A DNA stretch of 64,000 bases, taken from Isoetes taiwanensis (taxonomy: Eukaryota > Streptophyta > Lycopodiopsida > Isoetales > Isoetaceae). Location of the stretch: NCBI GenBank assembly GCA_021234155.1, contig JAJEKV010000020.1, positions 7,920,563-7,984,562 on the forward strand. Direction: 5' to 3'. Below the pieces are notes generated by a model that saw only the letters and a program-made list of their open reading frames with translations, ran no database searches and was not told where the DNA came from. The translations under genes were made by a program, and so were the position numbers. The number at the start of each line of letters is the position of its first letter. The stretch's first letter is position 1. Positions 22,079 through 32,770 of the stretch are shown here, piece after piece.

Positions 22079-22389
22079 CTAACTGGGTTGCTGCATGGGC
22101 ACTTTATATTCTTGTTAACAGCAAATATGGAATAAGGTTTATACACCTTGTCTTTAATCTGCTCGATATATCTCCATGCAAATGTAATCTTATCAACCAT
22201 GTCCAAACCTCTATCCAGAAGTGCTTCCCCAATGACGATGTAAAATACTTTTCTGATGTCAATTCTTTCCAGGGATTTAGACAAGAAAGTGAGATGTACA
22301 ATTCTCTTGTCTTTTGTCTCTTTAATGCACTTTAAATGTCTTTTCCTGTTGATATCCATGGCAATGATCCTGGTATTGGTATTATCCTC
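22079..22389 (-). pseudogene. rvt-type RT gene, copy 1: start of RT exon, truncated
   Basis: The exon begins after a likely splice acceptor (minus-strand TTTATGTAG) at 22389 and reads EDNTNTRIIAMDINRKRHLK, as in the full copy at 45632. It continues through LERIDIRKVFYIVIGEALLD and NIKCPCSNP, then breaks at 22079, where the T-rich repeat starts. All RT catalytic motifs are lost from this copy. It is the downstream-most unit of the array. Confidence 0.7.
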
Positions 22390-22575
22390 CTACATAAACC
22401 ATATTAGTTAGTGAAGTGTAAAGCAATAAAGACATAATGCAACAAGTCAGATCATAAGTCAAAAAGATGTTTTTTATAAATTTTATCAAAAAAGGTGTAC
22501 ATATCGGTTTGAGAATCAAGGCTCTATTATGTAAAAGCAAATGCTAGATGACAAATGTCATGCTGTTTTATTCTG

Positions 22576-24091
22576 TTACTGAGTCTGATCAACATGTTCA
22601 ATGTCAGGAGGTGTATTTTCCTCCATGGATATCACTCTATTGCCACCTTTGATGATAGTATCATTGTCTGAACTAGTAGTCGTTTGTGCACAATTCTGGG
22701 TACTATTATTGCACTTAGCCAAAGTAGGGTCAATAGTGATCCTGGGTGCCATCTTAACAACCACTTTTGGAACTGGTTTAGAGTTTCTGCCTTTGGCATT
22801 TGTCTTCTTGTAGACAGAGTTTCTATTGTTAAGATCATTGCTCTCCTGCAGAAAGGAAATAGGTTTCACTGTTTTTTCGATAATATCAGCCATCCTTGAA
22901 TTCCCATAGAAGGCTTTCAGATTGGCTTCAGAGTTTTCTGCATAACTCATGGTCATCTCCACCATAGTTTTTCTGACCTCTAGATAAAATAAGTGAGCAA
23001 TAACAGCAGGTTTTAGCACATTGTTAAGGAGCTTAGAAATGATCACCATTTTTTCAATTGGGGAAGTCCCTTCATAGACTGATTCCATATGGTTAAGTAG
23101 GTGCCAAATCCCTTGGTCAAACCAGATAATGCCACATCTGCATGTAGATTTTTTGTTCTTGAAGCATTTACATTTGAAATATGGTCCATGCGTGCGCCAC
23201 ATCCTTTTGAGGAAAAAATCATCTCTTTGTTCACTAGGGAAGGCCATGTGACCCTTTCTGGCATAACTGAATAGTTGGATCTTTGATACAGACTTCATCA
23301 AAAAATGTCATATCAAATGGGAGCCCTGGGTTGATATAAGTAAAGATTTTCTCCAATTTTACAGCAGTGGTCTTGGCCTTATTGATTTCATCTTTAGTAA
23401 TTCCAGCCAAAGCAATCCAAGTCTCAGTGTTAATTGGAGCAAGGGCACCAAATTTCTGACTTTTCCAGATAGCGTGGTCATAGGTAGCTGCCAGGCATTC
23501 AATAATAATTGGGAAGCAAGAGGAATTCCCTAATGTGAGGTTGGGTACTTCTTCCAGACAGCCTTGGCTGTCTTATAAAATTTCAGAATCATTAGTAGAC
23601 TGCTCAACAGTGAACAGATCCTTATCAGAGAAAAGACATTCAGAACCATCTGTTTCAGAAATATCCTCAGTGGCAGAATGAAAAGAGTTGGGAATACCGT
23701 TACCATCTTCTAGAGCAGTAAGGCCTTTCATAAAGCTTCGTGCAATTTCATCTTCATGGCATGTTCTCTGGTATAAGATTTTATTAATGTCATTATAGAT
23801 CTCCAGGATAGCACTTTTGCATTTGTTGTACTCGAAATTTGCTTTTTTCAGAAAGGAAAATAACTTAAACCAGCCATTGAATCCCAACCAAGTGACAGGT
23901 GATCTTGTTTTGTCCACCAAGTTGCTTTCCTTGAAGGTAATGTACTCATGAATTTCTTTGTTTCTGATGCAGGCCAAAATGATCTGCACTGCAATGTTGG
24001 GGCTATCAATGCCACATTCATTGTACTTGAAGAAGACCAGCTCCTTGATCCATTGATCATTGGCTTCAATATCAGTTATCTTTGGAAGTTC
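22576..24091 (-). pseudogene. rvt-type RT gene, copy 1: upstream exon (unknown domain), one stop
   Basis: The likely exon starts after the acceptor TTTATAG at 24091 (ELPKITDIEANDQWIKEL...) and runs about 500 codons to a stop at 22576. I do not recognise this domain. It includes TWLGFNGWFKLFSFLKKANF, a Cys cluster FKCKCFKNKKSTCRCG (C-x-C-x7-C-x-C) and a basic C-terminus (KPVPKVVVKMAPR). Compared with copy 2, a CAA-to-TAA change creates a stop at 23573, and frame changes occur between about 23300 and 23570. The intron before the RT exon is about 190 bp. Confidence 0.6.
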
Positions 24092-25299
24092 CTATAAATT
24101 CCACATATATAATTAGTACTGGCTTTTTCCTGTAAGAATGTAACTTTATCTTGGTCTCTAGTTAAACTAGAAAGCTGAATCAAAGATAAAAAAACCCTTA
24201 TACAATCTGTTTCCAGATTCCCAAATTTAATACTTCTTACAGAAATATTAAATTTGCAATTTGCAGCCCTAGACAATCCACAGGAATAATTCTCTAGGCC
24301 AAAGACAAAGTTACAATAAAATTCCATATATTAAATAAGCCTGATCAAAGGCATATATATTTCCAAAGATAAAATCAAACTGTTTCAGACCTAAACTTTA
24401 CAATGGTAATAGAACATATCTCCCATCAACTGGATACATAGATTCTAAGCCGCATAAATTTTCCAGCAACAAACTTATACATTAAAGTTCCCAAATGGAC
24501 CGATCTTACTTGATAACTTGTCATTTGAACCATAGCTTAAGTAGAAACATCAAAGCATGGAACAAGAAAACCTGGTTACCTGCAGTTAAACAGCCAAAGA
24601 TTAGCCAGGGTAGGGTAATTAAGTCAGAACTGACAGGTAAGCTATAGGTTTTCTTGGGTTTATCCCCCTTTACCATGCCACAATGTTTAATAACATAACT
24701 GTGCACATGAATCATTCAAAATCTAAATCTAAATGGTCCTTTTGCTCAAAGAGAAACTATAAAGTAAATCGAGTTTTAGGAATATCACCTAGACCAGCCT
24801 CTACATATGTTCTTTAAACATAGATCTATCATAAGATTTTAATCATTGGGCCAAACCCCAAGGTATTACCTCCTTTTTGTAATTTGTTTATGGTAAGTAA
24901 CAATATAATGTGCTGATCAATTTAAAACAACTCATACAGCAGTACATCCAGCAGGTTATGCTATTATACTTCTATAAAGTCTATAAACTCAATCTGGAAT
25001 GTGGCAAACATCGCCTATCACATATAATTCTAAATCAACTTTAACAGGCAGATCTAAACTCTATTGATTCTGTCGGAATTGCTAATATGATCTAGATCAT
25101 GCAGATCTGAATAAATCCATTTTTAGAATATACACAATAATTTTATAGCAGACAATCATATCCTGCCATATTCCAATATCTGAAATAGGTTAGAACCCTG
25201 CATAATGTATGTCAACTAAAACTGTCCATACCATATTTGCTTAAAAATCAGTAGATCTGAATGTAAATTTGGTCTAAGTAGGGGGAAGAAATCCAAAAC
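24092..25299 (-). other. Intron region of RT gene copy 1
   Basis: The sequence between the two upstream exons is nearly identical to 39189-40396. A possible donor (CAG|GTTTTG, 25300) and the acceptor at 24091 bound it. A frame at 24076-24327 is not kept open in the other copy because of a 5-base deletion, so it is treated as intron. Confidence 0.5.
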
Positions 25300-25863
25300 C
25301 TGAATGATCTTCGATTTTTGGAAAGTTTCCAGTTGTAGAGATGAGTTTGATGTAGCCTTCATGGGATCTAGATCCTTGTGAGGTATCTCAGCTTCTTTGT
25401 TCTCAACAGTTTGTCTCATGCTATCAGCAGCCTTGGTGCTTGCACATCCTTCTTTCATATTGGTGTTAGAAAGATCTTTTCCTCCATTTGTAGAATTCTT
25501 GCTGCTGTCTTGCATAGGCCCTTTGGCAACCCTTCTAAAATCGAACAATTTCTTGTTCTTGGACCCTGCTTTCCTTTCAAATTCCAGCCTCTTCCTAGTG
25601 GCCATGTTCAAATCCCCCTTCTTCCTACCCATTAACCGGCAATCAAATTTGATCCTACATCTATCCAATACAAAGACAGAAGAAAAACAAATGCTATCCG
25701 GATGAAATGCTATGTTCATATATATAGCCCGACAGGACGTGTACTTAATCCGTCCCCATTTCCCTTTGGAAGTGTTCTTAAACTTCCAGCACATAAAGTA
25801 GACAACGAACTTACCAATTATGGATTTGTCAAAAGCCATCAACAGGCTATAGGTACGCTCCAT
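25300..25863 (-). pseudogene. rvt-type RT gene, copy 1: first exon
   Basis: I choose the ATG at 25863 (MERTYSLLMAFDKSIIGKF) because it is the first Met in the long frame. The frame continues through YFMCWKFKNTSKG, FSSVFVLDRCRIKFDCRLMG and a basic stretch MATRKRLEFERKAGSKNKK, then polar sequence to a likely donor at 25300. No known domain is recognised; the basic part could bind nucleic acid or localise to the nucleus. This exon is intact here but split by a LINE in copy 2. It lies about 350 bp from the 3' end of the preceding RT exon. Confidence 0.5.
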
Positions 25864-26144
25864 TTGTGGCCATTCTCTGCTACCGGCCAATGTAGATGCC
25901 GGCCATGCAAAACCCTAACATTACTTAATAAAAATTCTGATATACTATCAAGGTAGCGAAACACCTTTATTTTTATTATTTGGGAAAATCATACTTACAT
26001 ATTTCCCTGCACTCCATGGTCATGCGTTTTCAATTCTTACCTTCATAATAAGAGATGTACTTATAATAAAAAAGCCTACCTCCTTTCGTTGTTTGGGGGG
26101 TACTTGCAAGCAAAGTTATTTATGCAATTCATACAGCAAGGGGT

Positions 26145-26173
26145 GCAGGGCCTTGCTGTAGCAAAGGCCCTGC
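26145..26173. repeat. Hairpin in the inter-unit spacer of the RT array (first copy)
   Basis: GCAGGGCCTTGCT and AGCAAAGGCCCTGC pair around a 2-base loop with a single bulge. The same hairpin is kept at 43482-43510, just beyond the RT stop. It could be a 3' UTR or terminator structure. Confidence 0.7.
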
Positions 26174-26219
26174 CCACACAATATTTTACTCAAAAGGAAA
26201 AACCTGCAACACCTTTTAA

Positions 26220-26656
26220 TCAACATGTTATTTTTGCGTTTAAAACACGTACCATATCTCCAAAATTATATAATAAGACAGGAAAGTGCTCTTTTTGCAG
26301 ATATCTTGAAACAATTCTATATATTTCTTTTTCTCCAAAACCATTAATGGAAAAAGTCTTCATCAGGTTGTAAATATCTTCAGCTGCTTCTGAATGATCA
26401 GAGTGCGCATAGAGATACGACATTATTTGCAAGATTATTACTTTAAGTGCCTGCCAGTATGGTCTACAGCTGTCTGCTTTGATAAACGAGAAAACCTCAA
26501 AGGGTAGTTTAACCTTTTTGTCATACCTGGAAATGAAATAGAGCACTCTGCTTCTGTCCTCCACCTTTATGGTAATATTGAGAAAGTTTGCCATGTAGCC
26601 CTACTTTTCATGGTCAGCAATCCTGTAAGTGGTTTCATCTTTGATGCCAAGATGCT
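26220..26656 (-). pseudogene. rvt-type RT gene, copy 2: C-terminal RT exon part
   Basis: This carries the thumb/C-terminal part (MANFLNITIKVEDRSRVLYF..., ...NFGDMVRVLNAKITC) matching residues about 545-681 of the intact RT. An in-frame TAG lies just upstream of MANFL (intact copy has YGYM). It is separated from its N-terminal part (30737-32287) by the 4.08-kb TIR element. A GTACGT inside the final codons (ATG|GTACGT) could be a splice donor, so further short exons may exist. Confidence 0.65.
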
Positions 26657-27551
26657 CATTAGGGCGGATTTGGGGTCTCAAAATGGCCCTTATCTTGGAT
26701 GCTAGAATTCCACCTCATGTTTCTCGCGACCAATGATGTTTGCGCATTTTTTTCCAAAGTCAGTATTAGTTGGCAAGTAGAAAGAGGAGCAGGCTTACTT
26801 GGCATCCACATGGCGAAATTTCATAGGACATGTTTGTGCATTTATTGCAACCACATTAATGGCCCGCATTTTTCGAAAATCGTATCGCGGACCAAAATAA
26901 TGGCTACTTTTCCCGCCCTCGTGCACATGCCCACATGCACCAACCACTTTTTCAAATTTTGGCACCAAGATTTCCATTGTTCACATTAAGCGCCGTTGCA
27001 TCCTCTCCCTTAAGCTCTTCATTTGGAATCCAAGTCTCCAATAGTGTCTGCGTGTTTTTTTTGGGCGAGCATAGAGTTAAGCAACAACGGCGACGGCGAT
27101 GTGACAAGCAAACGTCACGTTACATGCCATGTTTTTACTACCCAAATTTTCATTCTGAAGTTTTCCTACTTTTCAGCTCTTCCCATTCATCGTATTGCTT
27201 CCCCGCCATTCATTCTTACAATTCAACGACCGATCCAGATCTCTAATTGCATCCATCATTGCTCCTAGTACTCCTACATTGCTTCCGGCAGTTCATCACT
27301 TACAAAACAATAAAGGCATGACGGTGGAAGGATATCTATCCATAGGCTTGTGGGTGAGAATGCTATCCTTAACGAAGGATGACTATGGAGTTACATCGCG
27401 AGGAGGCGACATTCATACATAATGAATAGGTAGAACTATAGGGTTCAAAATAAATGCTATGGATAGTATATTGCAAAAAAAAAAAAAAAAGGGAGGGGGG
27501 AAGGGGTTTGAAGAGGAGGATATTTGCAAATTTGCACCCTCAATAATACAT

Positions 27552-29945
27552 GGATCACACCATGCGAAAATGCATATGCACTTTGTAAATGTGTAGTGAG
27601 ATTTCGCGTCATGTGATCCTTGCTTCTTTTTTCTTCCCTCTTCTTGATTTATATTCACTCACTGAATCAAATATTTTTCTTTGGGCTATATTTATCAGAT
27701 GTCGGGGATTTGGGACTAGGGAAAAGCATTACTGGCATCGTTGTTGTCTAACATATGGACATAAGAGACATGCTTTTCCAAGATATACATTCAGGGCAAT
27801 GGGCATCTAGTTTTACGTTGTAAAATTGTGGGAGCCGAGCTTGAAAGTCGTCCCATGACCTCGTTTAAGCGAAATTGTGCAAGCCTTATGAGAATGGTGT
27901 CCTTGCAATGAAGAAATGTTTGATAAGGCGTGCATCCGTGGTTGTTGAAAAAATGAGTTACAAAATATTTGCTCCATTAGAGGTGTTTACTAATGCCACG
28001 ACACAAAAAGCTCCAAAGACATATTGTATAAAATGTCGCTTTCATGAGCCTTTGAATCGCTTAACTCAAAGTGTCACATATGGAAACATTGTTAGGTTTG
28101 ATAAAATAACATAAAAATCTTATTTAATAAAGCTTTGGTTGTTGGTAAAGTGTTGGCTTATTGATTATGTGTTTGTATTTTGCTTTGGGACCCTCTTTGA
28201 AAAACATAATATAACTTGGAATGATACATATTTTATATGCAAATGAGAGACTATTGATGAGGGACTTGGTGTTATTATCTATTGACAACAAACAAGAAAG
28301 TGGATCACACCATGCGAATTTAGTATATTCCAACCTTTTAGCTTATACAAAATTCGCTTGGTGTGATCTTTTTGGAAAAACATGACTTCCTATAGTAAAA
28401 TTACTTTGATTATCTTTTAATAAAAGAAATACATATGTGTCTTATTTGAAGTTAAGTGTGGATATGGGACGTGCTCATTTATTGATAAAGTGTTTGCTTT
28501 TTGAAAAGGGCTAATAACTTTATGTACTACTAGAGTTGGTAAAGTATTTTAGATGCAAATAGGATGCTTGATGTGATCCTTCTTAAAAAAAAGATATGCT
28601 CTTTGAAAAGGACTAATAACTTTATGCACTTGGGGTGGTAAAGCATTAAATGAGAAGGGGTACTTGTGTTTAATTTTAATTTGACAACAAATAAGAAAGT
28701 GGATCACACGATCGCGAATTTAGTGTGTTCCATTTTGTTGCATATGTACTATTCGCTTGGTGTGATCCTTCTTAAAAATAATATGCTCTTTGAAAAGGGA
28801 TAATGACTTATGTACTTAAGAGTGGTAAAGCATTTTAGATACAAATAGGAATGAGTACTTGTGTTTAATTTTAATTTGACAACAAATAAAAAAGTGGATC
28901 ACACCATGCTTAATTTAGTGTGTCCCTTTTTTTGCATATGTATTATTAAACTTGGTGTGATCCATCTTGAAAAAAAAAAATAGCTTTCAAGTAAAAGGAA
29001 AGAAAGAAATATCTTATTTAAAGTGTAAAGTGTTAGTATATAAAGTGTTGGTTTATTAAAATACTATTTGTTTACGCTAAGTTGTAAGTTGAATATTTGT
29101 GTTTCTATTTACTTTTTACATAAAGGATCACACCAGTGAATTTCTTATATGCAATTACTTCTCACATGAAGATTTCGCATCATATGATCCTCTTTAAACA
29201 AGGATGGCTTTGACCTTCAATGTTCATAAATTTTATGAATGTTTGCATATAAGAATGTCACATATCATATTTTCTTAAAAAATGGTCATCAAATGGATAA
29301 CTAGTCAAAGAGTTCTTCTACTACTTAAAGAGTTTCAAGACTCATTTTTGCTATAATTCAAATAGCAATAGAGTTTTAAAGGAATCTATTGTTAAAGGTA
29401 GTCAAAGCCTTCTTGTATTAGCGATATCTAAACACAAACACCATAACCTTTGTACTTCAAGAATGTATAAACCCTTCACATTGCAAAGTATAATGTCATT
29501 TATTAGCATCTTCACGGACATTTCCCCTTCCTTATCGGAAGCAGCTCATCTCAAGGAACTCATTAGATTCGATTCCTCAATGCCTTCATCCTCTCTCAAT
29601 CTCTCACAATATCCTAGGAGGCCAGAGTTACTGTCACCACAAAATCGGACTAAACTTGAAACGTCCTGAAATGACGGTTTCTTGCCACTCAACGGATCCA
29701 ATGGATATAAACTGCCATCCGCCCAGATGTCAACACTTTTTGAGCCTGCAAGACACAACACGTCGAGGTCTAAGTTCTTATTTTTTAGACCTCTTTTTTT
29801 GTGATTGAAGACTGGAGCATATTCGTGAGTCGGGTTGGATCCTTATCCACACATCATTTGGAGCTTCCATATTTGCGTGGATCGCATCGCGCGAAATGAA
29901 GGTGTACAATTTGTATGCCCCAACACAATTCGCTTCGTGTGAGCC
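27552..29945. repeat. Six dispersed 66-68 bp hairpin modules
   Basis: Modules at 27552-27619, 28302-28369, 28701-28768, 28896-28963, 29125-29190 and 29879-29945 each start GGATC(A/G)CA and end with the inverted T(G/A)TGATCC or a close variant. The inner arm is GCGAA/TTCGC in most, and the centre is AT-rich and variable. A lone half-module lies near 28566-28578. Arms are conserved as pairs while centres diverge. The middle three are embedded in a loose tandem unit (GCTCTTTGAAAAGG, TTAATTTTAATTTGACAACA). Confidence 0.8.
29546..29761 (-). other. Small unidentified frame in the TIR element
   Basis: A 71-codon frame reads VDIWADGSLYPLDPLSG and RFCGDSNSGLLGYCERLRED. Its composition looks protein-like compared with neighbouring frames, and it could be a captured gene fragment. 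I do not recognise the family. Confidence 0.25.
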
Positions 29946-30736
29946 GAACGTCCGTACTAACCTCGTTTTTGAAATTTGCAACGTGCATATGGAAATCGAA
30001 AAGTCCATTCTCCTACAATCCATGCTTTTATACATTAAGCAAATTCAAATTTCGAATTGTAGGGGGCGGAAAGCCCGTATTGGGATGAAGTAAAGATCCC
30101 TTAATCTTTGGGTTCACATGGACAAATATGGCTACCGGCTTAAAACCTCACTGAACTTGGGCTGAGGCAAAAAATTCAGCCCGTTTTGGAAAATCAGCCC
30201 TTGCAAGATCCAACTTTATGTAGCTGATGCAAATAAATGAATTTTTAATCAGTCTTGACTCACCGAACTCACGGAGGGCCTAAACTTCTCCATGTGAACC
30301 ACCCATAAAGCGCCTATGGCAAATACCTCGAAATGAAAGTCTGATACAAAGCTTCAACCTACACATTCAAATTTTGAAATGTGGAAGGCGGGAAGCTTGT
30401 ATGGCCATGGCCTCTAAATGAAAATAGCGCAAGAATCGGTAACACGCACGCTTGGTATCTGACAAACCAAGAGGCACCGCCATGAGTTGCAGGTATGCTA
30501 TAATGCAAGTGGCTTTTTAGAAGCGCCACGTTTTGCATCAGCCTGTCTGACAACCAACAGAATTAAATACATATGGCGCCATGAATGCGCAATCCCCCTT
30601 ATTCCGGGAGAATATTCCAAGTAAATCTGTAATGATGAGATTTTGGTATCCTAGGTGGCATGGGAAAAAAGGAGCGGAAATATGACGTGGAATGGCTGAT
30701 AGGAGGCCATTTTCAGACCCCAAATCCGCCCTAATG

Positions 30737-32287
30737 TCATGTTGTATATGGTAAATTTCCCATCTGCCAAGAAGAACTCTTCAATATTTTTAGCATTAAT
30801 AACATTGAGGTCATCAATGTATCTGGCTGCATGATCAAACATTTTTATGTCATGGAACCTTCCATTGTGAGCGAGTTTAAGCATGAATCTCAACTCATGC
30901 CAAGCTAAGTACAGATTGCACCAAGCTGGGCTACATGAAAACCCCATGGGTATGCCCTTTTTCTGTCTCCATAAGTCACTCCCTGATTGGAGATAGCAGT
31001 GGGTCAAAAGCCATTCATTAATTTTCTTAAAATCAGCCATCTTCACAATGGACCAGCAGGTTTTATCGATATCTTTATTTAAAGGTCTTTCCCATTTAAT
31101 CTTGAAATCTCCATCCTTTTCCTTAATTAACATGTACAATTTCTATTGGTCCAATCTCATGTATTCCCATACTAGTTCACTGGTATCATTAAGGATTTCA
31201 ATGATCCCGTCTTCCCCATATAGAGGTATATTCTCATAACATTTTGTAATATCTGCAGCAAACACATTATCAATCCTGCATGGCAAATTTAGAATGACAT
31301 TATAGGAAGAATTTACTATCCATGATGCATTGATCTTGCCTTTGTAGAATAACCTGTAGGGAGCAGTGAGTCTATGGCACAGTAAAGGCCAGATCTCCAG
31401 GATGTTGTTGAGGATGGCTGTGATCCATTGTGCCATCTCTGAAAAGATGGAATCAAATGCATTAGTGAGCCATCTATATTCAGACTTATGTGCTTTAAAA
31501 CTTGCCATCAGGTATGGAAGTTTGTTGTGGCTGCATTGTGCATTTCTTAATACCCTTTGGATGTACTTCTTACACTGAATTTTGATAATATCAGGTTCCT
31601 CTGCTATATTCTCAAAATCATCCCCATTCATTCTGTCTTTGGTCATGTCAAGTATGTGCTTTTGGCAGATAAAAACCGGATTGTTATTGGCCTTATCCAA
31701 TCCAGAAATATATAAATTGTGAACCAGCCATTTTAGGTTTCTGCAAACCTCAGGATCATTCCATAGAAATCTTCTAATTGGCATATCTTTTCTGATTTCA
31801 ACAACCTCCATGTGTGCATATTTTATCAGCAACATAGTAATATTTCCTTTGTCTGTATCAGTTAAGTCTAAAGTATCATATTTGTGAACTTCCCAGAATT
31901 GCTGACATAATTTAGCAAAGTCTTCCATAAAAGTTTGTACATTGAAGCTGCAGTCAGGGATATGGTTCAATCCCTTGGCAAACGCCATTCTTAGTTTTTT
32001 GCAATGGATAATTCCCAAATCAGTAGTTCTCACATGCCCTATATTAGGGTCAATGAATTTTGCCAGAACTGGGTTGCTGCATGGGCACTTTATACTCTTG
32101 TTAACAGCAAATATGGAATAAGGCTTTAATCTGCTTGATATATCTCCATGCAAATGTAGTCTTATCAACCATGTCCAAACCTCTATCCAGAAGTGCTTCC
32201 CCAATAACGATGTAAAATATTTTTCTGATGTCAATTCTTTCCAGGGATTTAGACAAGAAAGTGAGATGTACAATTCTCTTGTCTATT
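30737..32287 (-). pseudogene. rvt-type RT gene, copy 2: main RT exon, disrupted
   Basis: Reading from 32287 down, this continues the exon begun at 37518-37450 before the copia insertion. Visible motifs: LPYLMASFKAHKSEYRWLTN (RT1/2), FAADITKCYENIPL (motif A), KKGIPMGFSCSPAWCNLYL (motif B) and HAARYIDDLNVIN (motif C). A CAG-to-TAG change after MRLDQ stops the frame at about 31140, and a short deletion near 32120 removes residues found in the intact copy. Catalytic Asp residues are still present. The C-terminal part lies at 26220-26656 beyond the TIR element. Confidence 0.8.
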
Positions 32288-32292
32288 GTCTC
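32288..32292 (+). repeat. Target site duplication (left) of nested copia element
   Basis: GTCTC immediately precedes the left LTR and is repeated at 37445-37449 after the right LTR. Confidence 0.9.
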
Positions 32293-32747
32293 TGTAGAGT
32301 ATAAGACAGTCACAAGAATATTAGATTCATTGAATATATATGAAGATTGAGTTATAATATTTCCATGGTCGTATGAGATGTATAAGCAATGGTCTTCATA
32401 AAATATTGGGGTTTATTTATAGGAAACCTATGAACCTAGCCGAATGAACAGTGTTCCGGCCAGGTGGTTTCGTTAGCTGAGATCTAGCTGCCGACAGGAA
32501 CTGCCAAAGGACGAGATTAAGGGATTGCCAGATTGCGGTGATCCCCGAGAAAACTTAAGGAGAAATACAGATTGAATGACTGATGTTCTTGATCGATATG
32601 TGGATCGAAAGTTCCGTCATTTTGCTTTGAATATTTTGAATGTTTTGAATGCATTATTGAGATATTATTTTGATTCGACCAAGTGTGTGACATTGTGAAT
32701 AGTGTATGTTGTGTTGAATAACTTAAAGGTTGGAGATTTATCTTACA
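32293..32747 (+). repeat. 5' LTR of nested Ty1/copia element
   Basis: Begins TGTAGAGTATAAGAC and ends TTTATCTTACA. The matching 3' LTR is at 37004-37444. The two differ by a few single bases, a 3-base indel (CACAAG[TAG]AATA) and a roughly 15-base difference near 32415-32440. They are very similar overall, implying a young insertion. Confidence 0.92.
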
Positions 32748-32748
32748 G

Positions 32749-32760
32749 TGGTATCAAAGC
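32749..32760 (+). promoter_or_regulatory. Primer binding site, initiator tRNA-Met
   Basis: TGGTATCAAAGC follows the LTR by one base. It matches the usual plant copia site TGGTATCAGAGC with one change. Confidence 0.85.
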
Positions 32761-32770
32761 CTGTTGCACC

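Larger units (their letters stand above)
26657..30736. mobile_element. 4.08-kb terminal-inverted-repeat DNA element inside the RT gene
   Basis: The ends read CATTAGGGCGGATTTGGGGT on the left and the reverse complement on the right, with about 30 bp of near-identity that extends through AAAATGGCC. Comparison with the uninterrupted copy (43981-44000) shows it split GATGCT|TCATGTTG with no duplicated target bases. No transposase is recognised inside; the longest frames are short and without family. The interior holds six hairpin modules of 66-68 bp. It appears to be a non-autonomous element. Confidence 0.75.

Noticed and set aside
24076-24327. Extra exon in the intron of the RT gene
   Set aside because: The frame is shifted by a 5-base deletion in the other copy and lacks convincing splice sites on both ends.
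25378-25705. Plus-strand frames opposite the first RT-gene exon (also 40472-40799)
   Set aside because: They are antisense shadows kept open in both copies because the copies are nearly identical.
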